From: Botrytis cinerea B05.10
Lineage: Eukaryota; Ascomycota; Leotiomycetes; Helotiales; Sclerotiniaceae
DNA length: 64,000 nucleotides
NCBI RefSeq assembly: GCF_000143535.2
Contig: NC_037318.1
Span: forward strand, 682,001 to 746,000
Direction: 5' to 3'
Shown: positions 1-11,692 of the stretch, piece by piece
Layout of the letters: every line of letters begins with the position of its first letter
Position numbering within the stretch: the first letter of the stretch is position 1
Position numbers and translations under genes: made by a program
Notes under the pieces: model-generated
Databases searched by the model: none
What the model saw: the letters and a program-made list of their open reading frames with translations, nothing else
Told to the model about the DNA's origin: nothing

Positions 1-323
1 GAATGCGTGAGGAGACAAATTTGTGGTGTTCTCGAATTCTTTGGGATTTTAATAACCTTAGTCTCACGTCTTCTACGCGACAAATCAAAAGTCCTCGTTG
101 CTATGGTACAAAACACAAAATTTACTGCGCGGAAATGGCAGGGATCAAGGATTCACCAAGGATTTATTTTTGATAGCATGGTACGGAGGGGAAAGCCGCA
201 CAAGGTCAAAACGGTCAACGTCATCTTAACTTTCAAAGCTTCAGGATTTCGACGACGTTGAACAACAGCATCTCACAACGTTTACAATAATACCAACCAA
301 CAAAACAATACATATCAGTCACC
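1..323. other. upstream region, no gene seen
   Basis: No convincing coding signal. The stretch ends directly upstream of the ATG at 324 and probably holds the promoter and 5' leader of that gene. Confidence 0.4.
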
Positions 324-894
324 ATGTTTCGATTTGTAAGTATAACGAAAGCTTCTAGGGGCCTCAATTCTTGATGGTAGATTATTATTATTGGGTATTT
401 ACTAACATTATTATGCATAGCACAAAACGCTCGATGTCATCACTCTCTTTCACAAGGCAAGCTCTCCAGCTTCAGTAAGAGTCCATACTCTTTTGAAGCA
501 AGCCTCTGCCAATGCTGCCGAATCCGCGACAGAGGACCAAGCTAGCGACCACTCTGCCCAAACCAGCCCAAAGAGACAAGAGTTCGAATTGGAAGTCACC
601 GAATCTGCACCTACCCCAGATCAACTTAAGAGCATTCTGGAATACATAGGTGTATCAAAGGTGGGCAGTATTGTTACAGGTGCAAAGGATGAAGCAGATG
701 CCGTAAGGAAGATCAAAGCCAATGACGATAGCTTCCAAAGACCTCTGGTGTGTTCCTTGCCGTAAATTACATCTCGTGGAATGATCTTTTGACTAATGCT
801 TCAACAGACTGTGGATTGGAGCAATGGAAAAGCCGTTGCTGGAGACAGTAAATCTGAGATATTGACGATGCTTAATGCTCTTTCTAAAAACTAG
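324..894 (+). CDS. Fmp46-type mitochondrial redox protein (thioredoxin fold)
   Basis: The model has three exons, 324-335, 421-747 and 808-894, giving 141 residues. The first exon encodes only Met-Phe-Arg-Phe before a GTAAGT donor. Joining it to 421 gives an N-terminus reading MFRF, HKTLDVITLFHKASSP, which I recognise as the fungal DUF1687/Fmp46 family, small proteins with a thioredoxin-like fold placed in mitochondria in yeast. The second intron has a GACTAATGC branch site and CAG acceptor. No CxxC pair is visible; the active-site loop region reads KASSPAS, so a classical dithiol reaction cannot be inferred. The middle carries a Ser/Glu-rich insert, and the C-terminal part (TVDWSNGKAVAGDSKSEI) has the expected DW-nGkA pattern. 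The biochemical role of the family is unknown to me. Confidence 0.85.
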
Positions 895-2111
895 TCTTTG
901 CATTGCATTGTTTGCGTTGTACATCATCTTAAAAGTTTACAATACCAATTTCACAATATCAATTTGTTTAATCGCATCAACTACTGAAGCCTTCCCGCAT
1001 GACTGGGTAATGTGACATATGGGAGTGAATAGATGGTTTGGAGCTGGACGGAAAATAAGTCTAGTGGTTTATGCTGGGACGGTCACGATAACTTGAAGGG
1101 ATTTATTAAATATCAAGATTCGAGACGGCAGTTGTAAAATCAAGAAGTATGTCCCCTTAGTACTTGTTCGTCATTCCATGCAGTCCACCACGTACAGTTT
1201 CAAACAGAGCATTCTTCCAATGGAGCTTTTCTTTCTCGTGTTTGAGTTCAGTACAGGGAAGACGGAAGATGGAAGATAGAAGAAGATGGAAGAATGGAAA
1301 AATCGTAGGCCGAAAGGGCAAAACGACTCAAAAACGAAGGGACGAAACCCTATTGTTAGAGTTTTCACAGTGTGCGATGTGGCTCCTTCCTTTCGTTATC
1401 CATCAGTCTGAATGGATATGTAGGTACGATGCGGTATGATAAAGCTGGCCTCAGATCATGCCAATGACATGAAGATCATGAGCTATAAAATGGAATTTCC
1501 AATCACATCACACATATTATACACATTGGTCACCTGGGCACTCGTCATGAAGTTCTACAAAAGATAATAGATAGCACTTGTGGTTCTTAGCGTTCATCTA
1601 GGAGGTGAATTAGGTGAATTAGTACGGTAGAGATTTTCTGCTAGCTCCCACAATTTTTTATTTCCTCTTCTATTTAAAAAAAAGCTCTTTCTCTTCCATC
1701 TCAACCTCCTTCTTTCACCGTCCTCACCAAACTTCTCTCCAGGTCTTTTCCACCTTTTATTCTGATTCTGATAAACCTTCCGGAAGGTCCTTCTTCATAG
1801 CTTACACTTTTAATCTCACCCACCATAATTCTTTCCATTCTATCGTTCCTTTACGGACACAATCTCTACACTACCACAATCCATTCTGTCTCGTTGCATT
1901 CTATTGTAGCATCAATCGAGTCAATTATTGTCGCATTGAGCTTCAAGCTTGCATACAAGTCGCGTCGCTATTGCTGGCAGTAGCAATTAATACATCAACA
2001 ATACACTTCAGTAATTTCATAATAATTCTACGACAGTTCTATCGTTGCTTAGGGAGAGCTCTCGCCGGAATCACTAGCAGATATTCTCGAATTTGATCTT
2101 TCCAAACTCAA
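895..2111. other. intergenic, presumed promoter and leader of the RRM gene
   Basis: No gene supported. The part from about 1620 to 2110 is pyrimidine-rich (long CT tracts such as around 1690-1750), which in filamentous fungi is common just upstream of transcription starts. I infer a long 5' leader for the gene at 2516. Confidence 0.4.
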
Positions 2112-2519
2112 TTGGGACATTCAGATAATCATACAACTCCTCACTTCACGGCTCCACGAAGAGTCTACATATATCTACAAAGTCCTACCTCGAACCCTCG
2201 AACCAAAGTCAACCATCGAGATTCCATTACTTCACAGCTTCGCAAAGAGAGTCTACATATATCTACAAAGTCCTACCTCGAACCCTCGAACCAAGATCAA
2301 CCATCGAGGTTCCATTACTTCACAGCTTCGCAAAGAGAGTCTACATATATCTACAAAGTCCTACTTCTAATCTTCGAACCAAGATCAACCATCGAGGTTC
2401 CATTACTTCACAGCTTCGCAAAGAGAGTCTACATATATCTACAAAGTCCTACTTCTAATCTTCGAACCAAGATTAACAATCGAGGTCCCCTCACTCACTA
2501 CAATATCGCAGAACAATGA
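2112..2519 (+). promoter_or_regulatory. upstream ORF overlapping the RRM gene start
   Basis: An uninterrupted reading frame runs through the tandem-repeat leader and ends at TGA 2517-2519, which overlaps the main ATG at 2516 in an ATGA arrangement. The peptide repeats VYIYLQSP-like segments in different frames because the repeat length is not a multiple of three. The first codon (2112) is ATG, so scanning ribosomes could translate it if the transcript starts upstream. Whether it is translated is unknown; such an overlap would allow termination and re-initiation at the main start. Confidence 0.4.
2141..2492 (+). repeat. 88-bp tandem repeat in the 5' leader
   Basis: About four direct copies of an 86-88 bp unit. 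The marker TTCACAGCTT (TTCACGGCTC in the first copy) starts at 2145, 2231, 2319 and 2407, so the period is 86, 88 and 88. Each copy also contains AGAGTCTACATATATCTAC followed by a CCTCGAACC or CTTCGAACC segment. The copies are nearly identical, which points to recent expansion, and the array ends about 25 bases before the ATG at 2516. Confidence 0.9.
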
Positions 2520-5500
2520 ATTATCAAACTCCATATTACGTCCCGATGCACATGATGCAGAATTTCCAAGCTCATCAAGCTACAGAAAGATGGGACGTTC
2601 AAAATCTCCCTCATATGCCTGCATGGATCTCCACTGACCGTGGCCGCCTTCCAAAACGCGAATATTCAACTACGGCAATCCCCCGCATTGCGCACTGTAA
2701 CCTAGTTGCCGATGCCAAGGCTAAAGCTACCAGCTTGATGAATTTATATCCAGACATTGTTTGCCATGTTTGGAAGCCTACCGAATGGGACGACCTTTGC
2801 TTTCTTTGGGATGCAGCCGATATACAATTGGAGGGCCCAGGATTCCTCTATTATGTCATGTTTTTTATTGGCGAGGAAAATGATCGATGCAGACCAGAAA
2901 AACAGAAGGCGACAATTGATGAATATGCCGAAGTCTGGGTCGCAGATCATACAGATTTGGTTTTGAACTCTGCTGCGGGTAGCATGTACCAGCATTTTTG
3001 CCTTACTGAACCTGAGGAAATTGCTCCAGAGCTAAAGCCAAAGCTTGAAGCAGCTTTGGAGAATTGCCGTTTGCGCCTCTTACAAGCCACCCCAACAGTC
3101 GCTAACTCAGTCCCTTCTCCCGATACATCTCAGTCGCTGCATCCTCAAGGCACGATCGCTCCGAATACCAGGGCTGTCTCAGGCAATTATATTCGTCATA
3201 TGCAGGTCGGAAACGAAGTCAATCAACCAGCAATTGCTCCTATGACAGGAAAAGCAGCAGGAGTAAATCATGAATCGTATCGTTTCAATTCCATGCAACC
3301 TCAACTCAACTATAGCTTCCATACCAATAGAATTGCTAGTATGCCGCCAAATCCAACAGCTCAAAACCACTTGAAATCTGCGAATCGAGGCGAAGCTGCC
3401 GCGGGGATGACGTCGACTCATGCACACCAACCACAGAAATACGATCGATTCATGAAGAATCAGCGCAGCATGGCCAATAAGACGAGTGCTACGACTAGCC
3501 TGAATGCTTCTCCAACCCGCCCCGAGAGCTACCAAACCGATAATGGGCTTCGCAACAAGTCTAGGCATCGTGGGAATTCGATTGAGACTTATCAAAGTAG
3601 AAGACATCAATGGGCCGGGCCTCATGGAGCTCAGCCAAACAAGTTTATACACCCATCGCAGAACTACCAGCAACAAAACATGTTCTATAGCACGGGAGGA
3701 AGCCCTCCTCGAGCTCTTCAGCCCCAGCCTATTTACTTCCGCAACGAACATGCTCCCGCCCCTTTTAGCGACAATTTCAACCGTCGCATGGGCAAAGACA
3801 ATTTGGTTGGTTCTCGCATGGAACTTCCTAATGACGTTCGAAATGTTAAGAATTTTGAAAATTCTAAAACCCGTCAACCGTTGCCCAACTTGGGTGAAAT
3901 GGAAAGAGATCCAAATCTCTGTAAGACAGATGAATACTTTCTGTATACTTATGACAGTTTTGCGCCAAAATACTCCTCTGGCCGGACTCTATACATGACA
4001 GGTGCAGATTTGAAGATGTTTTACACTCATCAGTTGAAAAGTCTAATGTCCGAAGTCGGAAAAGTCGTGTCAATTAAATTCTTACTCCGACCCAATAATA
4101 ATGGTCCAGTTTTCATAACGTGAGATTACACACTAGAATAAATAATACAATAAAGCTAATTGTTATGATAGATTCGATACCGATGTCTTAGCTCTGGCGA
4201 TTGAGAAGTTTGATGGCTATAAGATGCCAAATGGACGTGTACTAACAGCAGGGTATCCACTTGAAAATTCAAGACAGCGATCGAGCAGTAACTCCAGCTA
4301 CCACAGTTACCATGGAGATAGTCACAATCGTTACATGTGTAATCCTGTGCCCGAAAATAGAGCTTGGCCAAGAAAAAACTCAATATCCCAACATCGACCC
4401 TCGAAATCTCAAAGTGGCCAGCACCAATTTCGTTATCAGAATGGTAATCATATGACTCCAGGGAACATCTCTGATCCTTTCCCATATACACCAGATTATC
4501 AGCCTGTTCCTTTATATCCTGGGACACAAGCACAACTTCAACAAACTCCAGGACATGGGCTAAATGCGGCGTTCACGGAAGTTATCCAACATGAAAGAGG
4601 AGTAGGAGCATTCTTCCAACAACAAATACCTCATGCAGTATTGAACAATAGACCAAACACTGCCGGTACTACCCCATATCGATCATATAGTGGAGTCCAG
4701 GCAGACCGTCATCGTAATGGTACAAGACCCGGATTTGATCATAACATGGCAAATTTGCCCAACCGACCAGCCAACAGAAAAGAGAATTCTCCAACCAAGA
4801 AAAAGTAAGCCAAAATAAACTACATAGGTTGGTATCATTTCAAAAATCGCTGACAATCAACAATCTAGGCCCACTAGAAAGGATTCAACTAACAGTACGG
4901 GCAGCCGACACAAGAAGAAAGTTGAACAAGATACGTGAGTCTTTGTGTTCGGTTAAAGATTAAAACTGGGATTGAGAGTTGCACTAACACATGTATAGGT
5001 CAGCTAACGTAACCCCGAGCGCGACTCCTGTCAAATCAACGTCTCAATTTCAATTGAACAGTCAAATTGTCCTGGCCTCACCAAAGGCTTTGCTAAGCGA
5101 GGAACCGACAAGCTCCGCAACAGACCAATCGTTAATCACCGAGGCCAAAGTAGAGACCATTGCTGCTATGAAGGTGGAGATTGTTAAACAGATACCGGTT
5201 GAAGTCTTAAAATCATCAGGCCCTGTCGAACACTCGGTGTCAGAACCACTGGGTGGAATTTTAGCTGCATTGGATTCGGAATCGATGTCTCAAGAAAAGT
5301 CGAAGAATTCGAAGAAAAACAAGAAGCAATTCAAATCCATCAGCAAGGTCGCGATCGATAAGGAAAATAACATTAGTATAACCCCTACCACACTTTCGCC
5401 AACTGAATCGACAGCTACAAATCCATCAATTAGTGGCGAAGACACACTGTTCAGTGAGGACTCGACCCGAAAACCAAGTGTTTCTTCAACTGAATCTAGA

Positions 5501-6127
5501 TCTAACAATGCCTCGAAAGACTCTGTTCTCCAAGAAACTACCCGAGATGTAAGCGAAATTCCAATAGACATCAAACGAACAACTGGAAAATCCTCAGACA
5601 ATAAAGTCATATCTGAAACAATTTCGACCTCAAGTGTCACTACGGCTTCAAATACACCCAATGTACCTCTTACAAAGTCCAGCTATAAGAAGTCAAAGAC
5701 TCAGACTTCTACGAAGGACTCCAAGAAACAGTCCCAGTCAAATCATCCAGATGCTAATAATGATTCTTCAACCACCAATACTGGATCTGTACATAATACC
5801 GAGCCCAAGACAGTTAAGCCCCAAGGCAAAACCTTTAAAGATGGCGTTGCTGAATCTTCGGGGCAACAAGAACGACCAAAGACGGGTTTGAAGAACAAGA
5901 AGAAGCGAAGTTTGCCTGAGATCAGTCAGGAGAAGGCAAAGCCTTCAATCTCGGTTGATCCTACGAACCCATCTGAATGGCCTGCCCTGGCTCCTTCCAA
6001 GTCCCCCCCTTCAAGTATTGCTGATGGAAAGCCACCAAAATTACCTACTCTACCAGCCTTGAATAGTCGAAAAACAAAAGAAGTGATATCACCGGCACTG
6101 CCTCTCAAGCCGCACCGACAATCGTAA
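2516..6127 (+). CDS. large RRM-type RNA-binding protein
   Basis: Four exons join cleanly: 2516-4119, 4172-4804, 4869-4934 and 4999-6127, giving 1143 residues. An RRM-like fold spans the first splice: GRTLYMTGADLK resembles an RNP2 strand, VGKVVSIKFL follows, then GPVFITFDT resembles RNP1 and continues across the intron into LALAIEKFDGYKMPNGR. Around this domain the protein is low in complexity: Asn/Gln/Ser-rich from about residue 190 to 500, then Lys/Ser/Thr-rich, with basic KKNKK and KKKRS clusters. Near the C-terminus SEWPALAPS matches the short WPAL motif seen in several fungal RNA-binding proteins. Its RNA target is unknown. A final intron at 6124-6175 is possible and would extend the protein to a stop at 6255-6257. 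Its leader holds an 88-bp repeat array and an overlapping upstream ORF. Confidence 0.85.
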
Positions 6128-6863
6128 GAATTTCAAGTCTAATATCCATTCGCCATGCGAGCTGATTCCGTGTAGGGATTATACACTAGGGGGAAAGGCT
6201 TGGCCATTCGTAAGAAGATGCATACGAAAGGCCTCATTAGAAGGTAGCAGTTGTTGATCAAGGTAGTATTACTTTTGATAGCAGACTGTATCAATATTTG
6301 TATTTACTGGTATCTTCTCATTAAACACTATCAATAGAAAGGGTTGGGGAGAAGAGTGACTTATTCATAGTATTAATGTTTCACATCATCATTAGTCACA
6401 AGTCAATAACACTGATATCTAATGAGTTAATGATTGCCTCTCATGATGTGAATAAATTCCTCGACGTTCACGTTAAAAACTCTTTTTCGATGTTCATTTT
6501 CGAATTATGATCGTTACCGTCGTGTATTCACCCCCGAAGAAACGTTAGAAGATTTACACTAAAATGCAATCACAATCCTTTAGGTTCATTGCTTTCAATT
6601 CTCTATCTATAGCTACCAAGGGTAGTCTCAAAGCCATTATATCTTTCATACAGGGTTCTGAAATGTCTGTCCTCTCAAATTGCGCGGAAATACAAGGTCG
6701 CATCACAGTCCGTATTGTTTGTCATCGACCATCTCAATTAATTTACATATCCTGATCCTAAGATTGCAAACTTATGAATTATATATATAATTGGGATTTC
6801 ATCTAACTATCTGATTATGGAAAATCTTATTCTTAAATAATATCTTGTTTCTAGATTGTGGGG

Positions 6864-6978
6864 GTGATGGGATTGATGGGATGGGATGGAATGAGATGGG
6901 ATGGAATGAGATGGGATGGAATGAGATGGGATGAGATGGGATGAGATGGAAGGAAGAAAGGAAGGAAGGAAGGAAGGC
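6864..6978 (+). repeat. GATGG / GGAA purine-rich minisatellite
   Basis: Irregular repeats of GATGGGATGGAATGA pass into a GGAA tetranucleotide run. One strand is almost pure purine over about 110 bases. Confidence 0.85.
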
Positions 6979-7057
6979 GATGTGGATTTGTTTGGTTGTA
7001 TATATGGTGGTAGATTGTGTTTATGTTTTTTGATTTTTGATTTTTTTTTTGATGTGA

Positions 7058-7094
7058 TGATTGTGATTGTGATTGTGATTGTGATTGTGGTTGT
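7058..7094 (+). repeat. GATTGT hexanucleotide repeat
   Basis: About six near-perfect copies of GATTGT follow a T-rich tract. A simple microsatellite. Confidence 0.8.
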
Positions 7095-8601
7095 GGGTTG
7101 TAGTTTTTTGGGGCTGGCTGGGAGTTTGGAGATCGGAAGGTGTTTGTGTGGTTTGGTGATTGGTGGCTCATTGGTGGATGGATAGATGGGGTTGGTGATG
7201 TGGTTGCTGGTTTGGTTTGATTTGTGTATCTTGGTGTTATGTCATATGAGGAAAGCTTCTTTTAGAACAAAAGCTCTTCATGCCGAGGAGATTCTGTTTT
7301 GATAGATTGTATTGTATACTTCTTCTGTATGTAGTGAAATGGCAAGAAGGAAGTAGATATCTGATATATAAATGGTCGATTTCTTCCAAATTTAGAGTTC
7401 GTCGATCGCGGGAATGGGTGGTGACTTGATTGCAGGAATTGGTATTTGGATGAGGTGGTATTACTGTGGATGTCTGTTATACATATTTCTGGGGCTAGAG
7501 GAGAGACTTCGTTCGTGTTAGACTTTATTTGCCTACTGTCCCTGGATTTCTTGAACCACAAGTGCGTGTATGGGGATTGATGGGATACTACTCAATTTTC
7601 GAAAATTTTAATTATTGCATTATTCGATTGTTTGATATCAGAATTTATGTATTCATTATTAAATCTTTAACAAATCATCACAACAATTCTTATGATATAA
7701 AAATCAATATCTCAAGAGATATTTATTTCCAAGTCGATTTTTGAAGTGTGCTGGTTAGTTCGTATACCCACTGATGAACCGTGGGTGGAATTACGCGAGT
7801 TTTCATTGCTGGGTTGGACTCTCGCTTCATCTGGTGACGGGATTTGGACAGCAATGTTTTGGATATCTGGATGTACGGTCTTTTCACCATTCAAATTTAC
7901 GGTTTAGAATCTAGATATGGTGTACGGAATTCACTCAAGAGTTCTACTTTGGTAGTACCTACCCCTTGGATCTTCAAGAGCGGAGGTTCAGCTTACACCG
8001 TATTTCGCTTCAGTCTCTTAAATCTTTCGCCGCGACTCTCCGTGACCGTTCTTGAATAGTTACGGTTATTAAGATCTATAAATCTTCACTATGCTTCATC
8101 TGTTCTAGATTCTGGTACGGCGTTTGAGATCAGTTAACATCTATAAGCCTCTACCGTAATCTGTCTATTCTGGACTTTTGTACGGTATTTGAGAGAGATA
8201 CAGCTTCATTATACCCCTAAATCTGAGCATACACATTGTGTTTTCTGATACTGCGAGATGATATTGAACATTCATCATTATCTAGCCTCGTAATGACCGT
8301 ACTTTGTACGGCTCATTTGCTACAGTGACGACGTACTCGATGGCTACTGGTTCAATGGGTCTATCTGTCGATTCCTTATAAGCTGCTTTTAGTCCCCAGA
8401 AAGCAGAACTTTATTTTCTCCCTATCATTCTCATCTTGATACAATAGCTTGCCTTCTGCTACATATCGAATCAACAGTAATACAATACCACCACAAAATT
8501 CCCACCAATCATTCCATCAAGGACACTACTTCCTTGTAACTGCATTCTCAAGCGGATTTGAAGCAAATACATCGAATCGTCAACAACCACCGACGAAAAT
8601 C

Positions 8602-9716
8602 ATGTCTATCTACGATAGAAGTAGCAATTTGCCTGGATTCTTTCTCGGTCGTGGTATATCAGATTATCGAAGAGATGTTTTACAACAGATAATGAAATTT
8701 TCAGAACAAACGAGACACTCCAGATACAACAAAAGTCAAATGATTGATTGTTTGAATGAGCTCCTAACCACCGGAAACATATCCCGAAATAAAATCAACG
8801 CCATTGAAACTTGGCTACAACGCGGTGCCACAGGTTCGATCGCGGATCACCACAATCCACGAAAACGAGGATCTTCAGCACCCGAGGCACCTCAAGCTAC
8901 CAATCACACGAGAGCTATCAAACGCCCACGCAGAAGTGTTCGTGAAGAAGTGGTTGAGGCTCCAGAGCCTCAACTAAAAGAATGTTCAATCTGTGCGGAA
9001 GAACGCGCATTCGCCGATTTCCCCGATCGGATCACCGCTGGGTGTTTACATGATTCATCATGCTGTAACACCTGTCTTTCTCAGTCAATTGGTGCACAAA
9101 TTGAAAGCATCCAATGGGACCAGATTTCATGTCCCGAATGCCCGGAACTACTCTCTTTCGACAATGTCAAGTCTTTCGCCTCTGAGGCTGACTTCGCTAG
9201 GTATGACAAAAACGCCCTATTGTCCTACATCAGCAATGATCCTAAATTTACTAACTGTTTGGGACCGAACTGCGGCGATGGTCAGATTCATCAAGACGGT
9301 GAAAATCAGCCAATTATGACATGTGGGACATGTAGTTTCAAGACGTGCTTTACCCACAAAATCCCATGGCATACCGGCTTAACTTGTGGGCAGTTTGATG
9401 TCCAGAACAGAGGGGCAGCATCTGAGCAAGAGAAGAAAAGTCAAAGACTAATCAAGAGGGCCACTAAGCCATGCCCAAGTTGCAATGCTCCGATCTTGAA
9501 AAATAAAGGCTGTGACCACATGACTTGTAAGTTCTAATTCCCGAAAATATAAATGAATAAATCAGCTAACGATTTGTAGGTACTCATTGCGATTATGAGT
9601 TCTGCTGGCTGTGTTTGGCCGACTATGAAACGATCCTAACTACGAGCAATGCGGCACATAGGCCAAACTGCTTTCATTATCGTCCGGATGGAAGTGGCCC
9701 AAGATATGCTTTTTAA
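8602..9716 (+). CDS. RBR-type (RING-IBR-RING) E3 ubiquitin ligase
   Basis: Two exons, 8602-9526 and 9580-9716, give 353 residues. RING1 begins with CSICAEERAF and ends CPECP; the in-between-RING domain includes CLGPNCGDG, CGTCSFKTCF and HTGLTCG; RING2 is CPSCNAPILKNKGCDHMTC followed, across the intron, by THCDYEFCWLC. In RBR ligases the Cys of the GCDHMTC motif accepts ubiquitin from the E2 as a thioester, and it is present here. The splice is certain because it completes the RING2 Cys pattern. The 130-residue N-terminal part has no recognised domain and contains a basic patch (KRPRRS) that could act in nuclear import. ATG 8602 is the first Met in the frame. Substrates cannot be guessed. Confidence 0.9.
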
Positions 9717-10758
9717 ACGGAAACGAATTAAGAACAATTCATATTCTTAAAATGGTCTTTGTCATGGGGGCCTTCAATCCAATGATTTTCAATATCGAAT
9801 AGCGACCGCACTACTCGGTCACTCCATGAAGAAGTAAGGAAAAGACGGATTGTGCAATGTAAAACGCCTAGTCGGATAAAGGTGTGGGTGTGATTCACAG
9901 GTTGAGATATGATCTCTTGATCTCCGACTGAGGACCTTGGCATCAAGTATCGGCGGAATGGTGGACTAAGGAGGTGGTAGCCGAGGCCTTCATGCCATAG
10001 GAAATAGGAGGGAAGGGAGGAAAATTTGGACACGATTGGAAATGAAATCATGCTGCGCGGAGATTTTCTTAAAGATAGCATAGTTAATTGATCAAAATTA
10101 TCCCTACACTATGTGAACATCGTGATCTTCTTGAAGAGTGCTAAACGGGAACTTGCTTCCTCCTATCTTAAAAAGGATGTCTAATTGATACCCAGATTGA
10201 CTGAGTAACTGCTTGCATTTTGCTCGTTTGGCTCGCTTGAGAACGTTGAAAATATGAGTTTCAAGCAGGCACATATCTATTACCTATGCAAGCTCAGCTT
10301 TGTCCTCTATATTTACTACATAGCTCAGGTATTGAAATATAGTGAAATAAAAAACTCTAGCTTTGCGTTCCCCCTCACTTGGCTCGATTTCCATTTTTTT
10401 TTACAACCACCTCTACTTCTCCTCCAACTTCTTTCCTGAACTTTCAACGTTCAAATCTTCCAGTAAAGAAGAACAAGAATCTTTCTCTGTATCTATCTCT
10501 CTGTTTGTCGGAGAATCATCGTATTACACTCTTGATCAACTCGATACCACTGAAAGTGAGTACTTAAATCTTACTTTCCATTGCAAAGTAAGCAAAATTG
10601 GTCACTTTCATCAATCCAGAACCTCAATCTCCAGGTTTCCTTCTAGGTAGATAATTGTTTTGCAGAGGTACTGTAAGTAGTCTATCTGTGCTTGTACCCA
10701 CCATGTACTTAATGGGAAAAAACTAACTTTGATTGTTGAATAGAACCAGACCAGTAAA
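9717..10758. other. intergenic, nothing recognised
   Basis: 3' region of the RBR gene followed by sequence that could be the leader of the MYND locus (CT-rich around 10390-10500). No gene supported. Confidence 0.4.
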
Positions 10759-11692
10759 ATGTCGACTACGACCGTTCCTTCCGTGATGAAGAGTCAATGT
10801 GCTCATTGCAGCGCTCCAGCCTATGTGAAATGCAGTGCGTGTTCTTCTCCGCTCGGTAATTAGGTCGTTACAATCACCTATTATTGCGATAAAAAATGGA
10901 AATTGGAACACCGGGCAATTCACAAGTATGCTTGCAAGACTCATCAGACGAAGAAGCCGTTGTACCGTGCTGGTGAGACACTTCAGGGGATATTCTATGG
11001 TTTTCGCCAGGAGATTTTTAACAACAAGATCGTGAAAGTCGAGCATAAGGATGGGATACTTTATCTGGTTAAAGGGAAATACCCGGCTATGACATCCAAC
11101 CTGGATGTACTTCATGATTTCCTTTCGAATTACTTCCAAGCAAAGAAGACAGGCACTCTGTACTTGCACATATGGCCTGTCATGATGTCATTACGTGGGT
11201 GCAAGAGTTGACTGAGCCTTTTCTCAAGGGTAAGTATATGTGTACTCCTCAAAGTACAAGAATAGAAAAACTAAGCGAAAAGTAGGAATCGCGCTGAAGA
11301 TTGAGGAACTGAACGTTGAGGCAAATAACCTAAAGAGAGAAGTACTGATAGTTAAACAGGGTGGCGAGATGTATCATGCACGTAATGTGCACTCTATCTT
11401 CAAGATCACCCTCCGAAACTGCGGTGTATACTGTCTGGATCTCGCGGGTGCCCAATTTGGCTACTACAGCCCTGTCGCACCTTGGTTCGAATATCTTGTC
11501 AGTCGAATCTCCTCGATCAAGAGTTGTCATCCTTCTGGACGCGGTAAGGCGAATTTGTTATCAAGAGAGCCGGATAATAGTCTTCCTGATTTCCTTACCC
11601 GGGTATTGGATGGCTGTTCTCGTAGGACACCAATTGCAATGAAAGAATGGGAATCGAACCATATGACATTATCAACATTTAATGCCTATTAA
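10759..11692 (+). pseudogene. MYND zinc-finger protein, disrupted
   Basis: The start (ATG 10759) encodes a MYND first half, QCAHCSAPAYVKCSAC, then hits an in-frame TAG at 10861. The same frame resumes at YCDKKWKLEHRAIHKYAC, the second half, in which the position expected to be the Cys of YCxxxC is Trp. No GT-AG intron removes the stop and keeps the zinc ligands. Further on, near 11130-11140, the frame must shift by one base to continue as DRHSVLAHMACHD. A good intron at 11230-11285 (GTAAGT, CTAAG, TAG) then leads to the C-terminal domain with CLDLAGAQFGYYSPVAPW, which I recognise from a large fungal MYND-protein family. At least two lesions plus a lost ligand argue for a decaying gene, though single-base errors in the assembly could mimic this. 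Confidence 0.7.

Larger units (their letters stand above)
6258..8601. other. gene-free stretch with microsatellites
   Basis: No coding region supported. It holds the 3' region of the RRM gene, a GATGG/GGAA minisatellite at 6864-6978, a GATTGT array near 7058-7094, and AT-rich DNA. The last 300 bases probably are the promoter and leader of the RBR gene. Open frames here lack domain signals and overlap the simple repeats. Confidence 0.5.

Noticed and set aside
3179..3877. 232-codon minus-strand open frame opposite the RRM gene
   Set aside because: It lies wholly antisense to a well-supported exon and has no recognisable motif.
8449..8601. Longer N-terminus for the RBR ligase
   Set aside because: The frame is open from 8449 but has no ATG before 8602, and the sequence is leader-like.
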